Assembly: GCA_003449515.1 (NCBI GenBank)
Contig: DMHI01000127.1
Location: 1-9,751 of the forward strand
DNA length: 9,751 nt
Reading direction: 5' to 3'
DNA from: Lysobacteraceae bacterium
GTDB lineage: Bacteria; Pseudomonadota; Gammaproteobacteria; Xanthomonadales; Xanthomonadaceae
Shown here: in pieces, positions 6,749-9,751 of the stretch
How the letters are laid out: each line of letters starts with the position of its first letter
Numbering within the stretch: position 1 is the stretch's first letter
Translations under genes and position numbers: made by a program
Notes under the pieces: model-generated
Database searches by the model: none
Told to the model about the DNA's origin: nothing
Seen by the model: the letters and a program-made list of their open reading frames with translations, nothing else

Positions 6749-6834
6749 CCACGATCGCCACCCCGCGCGCCCGCCGGCGCGACGCCCGCTCCGCGCTGCT
6801 GTCCGTGACCGTGCTCACCGCGCTGGCCGGCTGT
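6745..6834 (+). other. Signal peptide and lipobox of GspD
   Basis: The first 29 residues form an Arg-rich n-region (PRARRR), a hydrophobic core and the lipobox L-A-G-Cys30. Cleavage before Cys30 by signal peptidase II is expected. The residue after Cys is Ala, consistent with Lol transport to the outer membrane. Confidence 0.85.
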
Positions 6835-8910
6835 GCCACCACGCCGGTGCCCGACATCGCCCGCAGCCCCGACATCGGCCCGACGCCGGTGATCGCCCGC
6901 GCTGCCGATGGCGAGATCCTCGGCACCCCCGAGGCGCGTGCCGAGCCAAGCCTGCAACCCGGCAGCGGGCAGGTGATCAACGAGGCGCTGGCCGCGCAGG
7001 CGCCGCCGCGGCTGCCCGAGGGGGGCGAGGCCAGCTTCAACTTCGAGGGCGAATCGCTGCATGCGGTGGTCAAGGCCGTGCTGGGCGATCTGCTGCAGCA
7101 GAACTACGTGATCGCGCCGACGGTGCAGGGCACGGTGACGCTGGCCACGCCGCGCCCGGTCAACCCGGCACAGGCGCTGGCCCTGCTCGAGATGGTGCTG
7201 GGCTGGAACAACGCGCGCCTGGTCTGGAACAACGGCCAGTACGCCGTGCTGCCGGCCGACCAGGCCGTTGCCGGCAACCTCGCGCCGCGCACCGGCAGCG
7301 CCGCCGATGCCCGCGGATTCGAGCTGCGCGCGGTGCCGTTGCAGTTCGTCTCGGCGACCGAGATGGAGAAGCTGCTCAAGCCCTACGTGCGCCAGGGCGC
7401 CATCGTGCAGGTCGATGCCGCGCGCAATCTCATCGTGCTCTCCGGCAGCCGCAGCGAGCTCGAGAACTACCTGCGCACCGTGCGCATTTTCGATGTCGAC
7501 TGGCTGAAGGGCATGTCGGTGGGCGTGTTCCCGATCCAGGGCGCCGAGCCGGAGAAGATCGTCACCGCCCTGGAGCAGGCTTTCGGTCGCGAGAGCGGCT
7601 CGCCGCTGGCCGGCATGTTCCGTTTCATGCCGGTGGACGGCAGCAACTCGATCATCGTCATCACGCCGCAGCGCCAGTATCTGCAAACCGCCCGCGAGTG
7701 GATCGAGAAGCTCGACATGGCGGGCGATGGTGCGCGCCTGTTCGTGTACGAGGTGAAGTACATGAAGGCCAGCGATCTGGCCGCGCAGCTCGGTACGGTG
7801 TTCGATGCGGCGGTGAGCGCCGCCGCCGGCGGTGGCGAGGCGATCTCGCCGGGCCTCACGCCGGTCGAGCTGGGCGCGGTTTCAGCCGCGCCTTCGGCGA
7901 TCTCGCGGCCGCGAACGGCACCGGCACCGGCACCGGCCAGCGCCGGCAGCGGCGAGTCGGGGATCGGCATCAGCGCGGTCGAGGAAAGCAACGCCCTGAT
8001 GGTGCGCGCCAGCCCCGCGCAGTGGGCGTCGATCCGCCGCGCCATCGAGCGCCTCGATGTGATGCCGGCGCAGGTGCACATCGAGGCCCAGGTGCTGGAG
8101 GTGGCGCTCACCGGCGATCTCGAGTTCGGCGTGAACTGGTTCTTCGACAACGCCGCGCGCACCAACTTCGGGGCATTGCTGCGCGATGGTCGCGGCAGCC
8201 TGGGCCAGGTGTCCGGCCAGGTGGCGCAGGGCAGCGGGCAGGGCGGCGGGTTCGAGGGCGCGGCGGCCCTCGCCTACACCTTCGCCTCGAACGACGCCGT
8301 TGCCATCGTCAATGCGCTCGACAGCCGCGCCGACGTGCGCGTGCTGTCGACGCCGTCGGTGTTCGTGCGCAACAACGCCGAGGCGGCGCTCAATGTGGGC
8401 CAGAACCTCGCGGTCGCAAGCACGGCGTTCACGCCGGGCGTGGGCGGCACGCAGCCCGGCAACAACCTGATCTCGAGCATCCAGTACCTGCAGACCGGCA
8501 CACGGCTGAAGGTGAAGCCGCGGATCGGCGGCGACGGCACGGTGTTCCTCGAGATCGAGCAGGAAATCAGCTCGCCGGCGGAGACCCCGGGCGCTGGCGG
8601 CAATCCCAACGTCAACACCAGTTCGGTGACCACCGAAGCGGTGGTGCGCGATGGCGAGACGGTGATGCTCGGCGGCCTGATCATCGATCGCGGCAGTGAG
8701 GGACGCTCGGGCGTGCCCTTCCTGTCGCGGCTGCCGGTGCTGGGTGCGGCCTTCGGCCAGCAGTCGCGCAGTCGCTCGCGCAGCGAGATCGTGCTCCTGA
8801 TCACGCCGCGTGTGGTGCGCGATGCACGCCAGGCGCGCGACTTCAACGACGACTACCTGCAGCGCTTCAAGGGGCTGGAACCGCTGCGCGTCACGACCCC
8901 GGAGTCTTGA
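6745..8910 (+). CDS. gspD: T2SS secretin GspD, lipoprotein form (XpsD-like)
   Basis: This 721-residue outer-membrane channel subunit is of full GspD length. A basic N-terminus and hydrophobic stretch end in LTALAGC, a lipobox with Cys30 as the lipidation site. Ala at +2 does not signal inner-membrane retention. After a linker come N0 (about 96-175), N1 (193-253), N2 (255-330) and N3 (333-450). N3 is interrupted by an Ala/Pro/Gly/Ser-rich insert (about 365-410). The secretin domain (about 455-693) has VRVLSTPSVFVRNNAEA, SIQYLQTGTRLKVKPRI, VVRDGETVMLGGLI, VPFLSRLPVLGAAFG and SEIVLLITPRVV. A short polar tail follows. The ATG overlaps the xpsN stop (ATGA). The nearest purine-rich site, AGGAA, is 29 nt upstream, so translation is probably coupled. 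A lipidated secretin is known for XpsD of Xanthomonas and fits the lack of a pilotin gene here. Confidence 0.97.
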   Translation: MTTIATPRARRRDARSALLSVTVLTALAGCATTPVPDIARSPDIGPTPVIARAADGEILGTPEARAEPSLQPGSGQVINEALAAQAPPRLPEGGEASFNFEGESLHAVVKAVLGDLLQQNYVIAPTVQGTVTLATPRPVNPAQALALLEMVLGWNNARLVWNNGQYAVLPADQAVAGNLAPRTGSAADARGFELRAVPLQFVSATEMEKLLKPYVRQGAIVQVDAARNLIVLSGSRSELENYLRTVRIFDVDWLKGMSVGVFPIQGAEPEKIVTALEQAFGRESGSPLAGMFRFMPVDGSNSIIVITPQRQYLQTAREWIEKLDMAGDGARLFVYEVKYMKASDLAAQLGTVFDAAVSAAAGGGEAISPGLTPVELGAVSAAPSAISRPRTAPAPAPASAGSGESGIGISAVEESNALMVRASPAQWASIRRAIERLDVMPAQVHIEAQVLEVALTGDLEFGVNWFFDNAARTNFGALLRDGRGSLGQVSGQVAQGSGQGGGFEGAAALAYTFASNDAVAIVNALDSRADVRVLSTPSVFVRNNAEAALNVGQNLAVASTAFTPGVGGTQPGNNLISSIQYLQTGTRLKVKPRIGGDGTVFLEIEQEISSPAETPGAGGNPNVNTSSVTTEAVVRDGETVMLGGLIIDRGSEGRSGVPFLSRLPVLGAAFGQQSRSRSRSEIVLLITPRVVRDARQARDFNDDYLQRFKGLEPLRVTTPES
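7917..7934 (+). repeat. Three tandem GGCACC hexamers in gspD
   Basis: Three exact GGCACC copies are followed by GGCC. They encode alternating Ala-Pro in the flexible insert of the N3 domain. Changes in copy number would stay in frame. Confidence 0.7.
8901..8904 (+). promoter_or_regulatory. Shine-Dalgarno for the ABC exporter permease
   Basis: GGAG lies 5 nt before the ATG at 8910, within the last codons of gspD. It supports that start over the TTG at 8907. The permease can therefore recruit ribosomes itself as well as take them over from gspD. Confidence 0.6.
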
Positions 8911-9683
8911 TGCGGCTCGCCTCCGGGCCCGTGCTGCGCGAGCTGCTGGCGCGCGAATGGCGTGAGCGTTACCAGGGCAGCGTGCTCGGCGTGGGCTGGC
9001 TGGCACTGCTGCCCCTGGCCCAGCTCGCGGTGCTGGCCTTCGTCTTCGGCACCCTGCTGCCCGCGCGTGCGGCGGCGGGCGCACTGCCGTATCCGATGTT
9101 CCTCGCCCTCGGCCTGTTCCCCTGGCTGCTGTTCGCCAACGCGGTGAACCGTGGTGTGACGGCCTATCTCGACAACGCCGGCCTGATCGCGCGCGTGCCG
9201 CTGCCGGCATCGCTGTACGTGCACGCGCGCGTGCTGGGCAGCGTCATCGTCGATCTGGCCGCCCTGCTGCTGGTGCTCGCGGTCCTGGTCGGCTTCGGCC
9301 TGCGCTTCGACGCGATCGGCGCGCTGGCGGCACTCGCCGGTGTCGCCGTGCTGGCCGTGCTGGCGCTGGCGCTGGCGCGCATCGCCGCCCTGCTGCAGGT
9401 GTTCGTGCGCGATCTCGCCGCCGTGGTCGGCCAGTTGGTCGGTTTGGGATTCTTTCTCGCCCCGGTGCTCTACGACCGCACGCAACTGCCCGAAGCCACG
9501 GCGCGGGTGCTGGGTTGGAACCCGCTGGTGGCCCCCCTCGAAGCGGTCCGCCATGGCTTGTCGGGGCAGGGCGAGCTGCCCGCGGCCGCGCTGGGCGTTT
9601 CCGCGCTGATCGCGGTGCTGCTGCTGCTGGCGTCGATCGGACTGCAGCGGCGGGCCGGTCGGCATCTCGAGGATTTCCTGTGA
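8910..9683 (+). CDS. ABC-2 type exporter permease, polysaccharide/polyol-phosphate family (Wzm/TagG/KpsM-like)
   Basis: This 257-residue integral membrane protein is the usual length for ABC-2 exporter permeases. It begins with the family's amphipathic element, LLAREWRERYQGSVLGVGW, where an Arg-Tyr-(Gln/Lys)-(Gly/Ser)-S-x-LG motif precedes the first helix. Predicted membrane helices lie near 30-50, 62-80, 108-130, 137-157, 170-188 and 226-246. The late motif FVRDLAAVVGQLVGLGFFLAPVLY (165-188) and NPLVAPLEAVR (204-214) are characteristic. Such permeases pair with a separate ATPase to export O-antigen, capsule, teichoic acid or other lipid-linked glycans across the inner membrane. The substrate cannot be told from the permease. 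The ATG shares one base with the gspD stop (TGATG), unusual company for a T2SS operon. The stop overlaps the next frame as GTGA. Confidence 0.88.
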   Translation: MRLASGPVLRELLAREWRERYQGSVLGVGWLALLPLAQLAVLAFVFGTLLPARAAAGALPYPMFLALGLFPWLLFANAVNRGVTAYLDNAGLIARVPLPASLYVHARVLGSVIVDLAALLLVLAVLVGFGLRFDAIGALAALAGVAVLAVLALALARIAALLQVFVRDLAAVVGQLVGLGFFLAPVLYDRTQLPEATARVLGWNPLVAPLEAVRHGLSGQGELPAAALGVSALIAVLLLLASIGLQRRAGRHLEDFL

Positions 9684-9751
9684 GATCGGGCGTCCATGAT
9701 CCTGCCGCGCCGGTGCCTGCCGCGCCGGTGCCGGCCGCGGGGCGGGACGAT
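9680..9751 (+). CDS. Unidentified gene, first 24 codons (partial); ABC exporter ATPase expected by position
   Basis: A GTG at 9680 overlaps the permease stop as GTGA, the same arrangement seen between gspI and gspJ. It opens a frame that runs to the window end without a stop. The residues read RSGVHD, then two copies of PAAPV, then PAAGRDD. No domain is reached. In this transporter family the permease gene is usually followed by its ATP-binding partner (Wzt/TagH/KpsT-like), so that is the likely identity, but it is inference from position only. The true start could be another GTG at 9728. An ATG at 9696 is in a different frame and gives an Arg/Pro/Cys-rich reading that I consider less likely. 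Confidence 0.5.
   Translation, partial: MRSGVHDPAAPVPAAPVPAAGRDD
9701..9730 (+). repeat. 15-nt direct tandem repeat, two exact copies plus a degraded third
   Basis: CCTGCCGCGCCGGTG occurs at 9701-9715 and again at 9716-9730. A partial third copy follows from 9731 (8 of 10 bases match). In the GTG-9680 frame each unit encodes PAAPV. The copies look like a recent in-frame duplication in a disordered N-terminus. Confidence 0.8.

Noticed and set aside
6387..8699. A 770-residue + strand frame overlapping xpsN and gspD
   Set aside because: It is a frame shadow rich in Arg, Ala, Gly and Pro. The overlapping frame holds all secretin domains and signatures.
7882..9210. A 442-residue minus-strand open frame across gspD and the permease
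   Set aside because: It is low in complexity (Arg/Ala/His/Gln), spans two well-identified + strand genes, and shows no recognisable motif.
1..9751. tRNA, rRNA, CRISPR arrays, insertion sequences or attachment sites
   Set aside because: Reading the window showed no conserved RNA features, spaced repeats, transposase or terminal inverted repeats. It is filled by tightly packed protein genes.

Overview
The window is almost wholly coding on the + strand, at very high GC (my estimate is about 70%). It holds most of a type II secretion system (T2SS) operon. The order is the 3' tip of gspE, then gspF, G, H, I, J, K, L, M, an XpsN-type GspC, and gspD. An ABC-2 polysaccharide-type exporter permease follows, then the first 24 codons of another gene. 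Secretin last, E-F-G-H-I-J-K-L-M-N-D, is the order I know from the xps cluster of Xanthomonas and its relatives. Base composition, order and a lipoprotein secretin together point to a gammaproteobacterium of the Lysobacterales (Xanthomonadales). The species is not visible from the sequence.

Layout. Positions 1-57 are the end of the secretion ATPase. Positions 63-1286 encode the inner-membrane platform protein GspF. From 1286 to 4290 lie five pseudopilins: the major one, GspG, then the minor GspH, I, J and the tip protein GspK. Each has a basic leader, a Gly at -1 and a hydrophobic N-terminal helix; only GspK lacks Glu at mature position 5. Positions 4290-6748 encode the bitopic assembly proteins GspL, GspM and GspC/XpsN. 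Positions 6745-8910 encode the secretin GspD, with its own lipobox. Positions 8910-9683 encode the exporter permease. From 9680 another frame opens with a Pro/Ala-rich start.

How it works. By family knowledge, GspE hydrolyses ATP beneath the GspF-GspL-GspM platform. This drives assembly of a GspG pseudopilus tipped by H, I, J and K. The pseudopilus pushes folded periplasmic proteins through the GspD channel, and GspC links platform and secretin. The prepilin peptidase (GspO/PilD) and a pilotin (GspS) are absent here. The lipobox on GspD could make a pilotin unnecessary.

Nearly all adjacent genes overlap by 1-17 nt. The exceptions are 5 nt between gspE and gspF and 38 nt between gspG and gspH. 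No terminator or promoter is evident, so this reads as one translationally coupled transcript. The main point to follow up is that the coupling continues without a break from gspD into the ABC exporter gene and the gene after it. I see no RNA gene, insertion sequence or CRISPR array, and no gene-free stretch longer than 38 nt.
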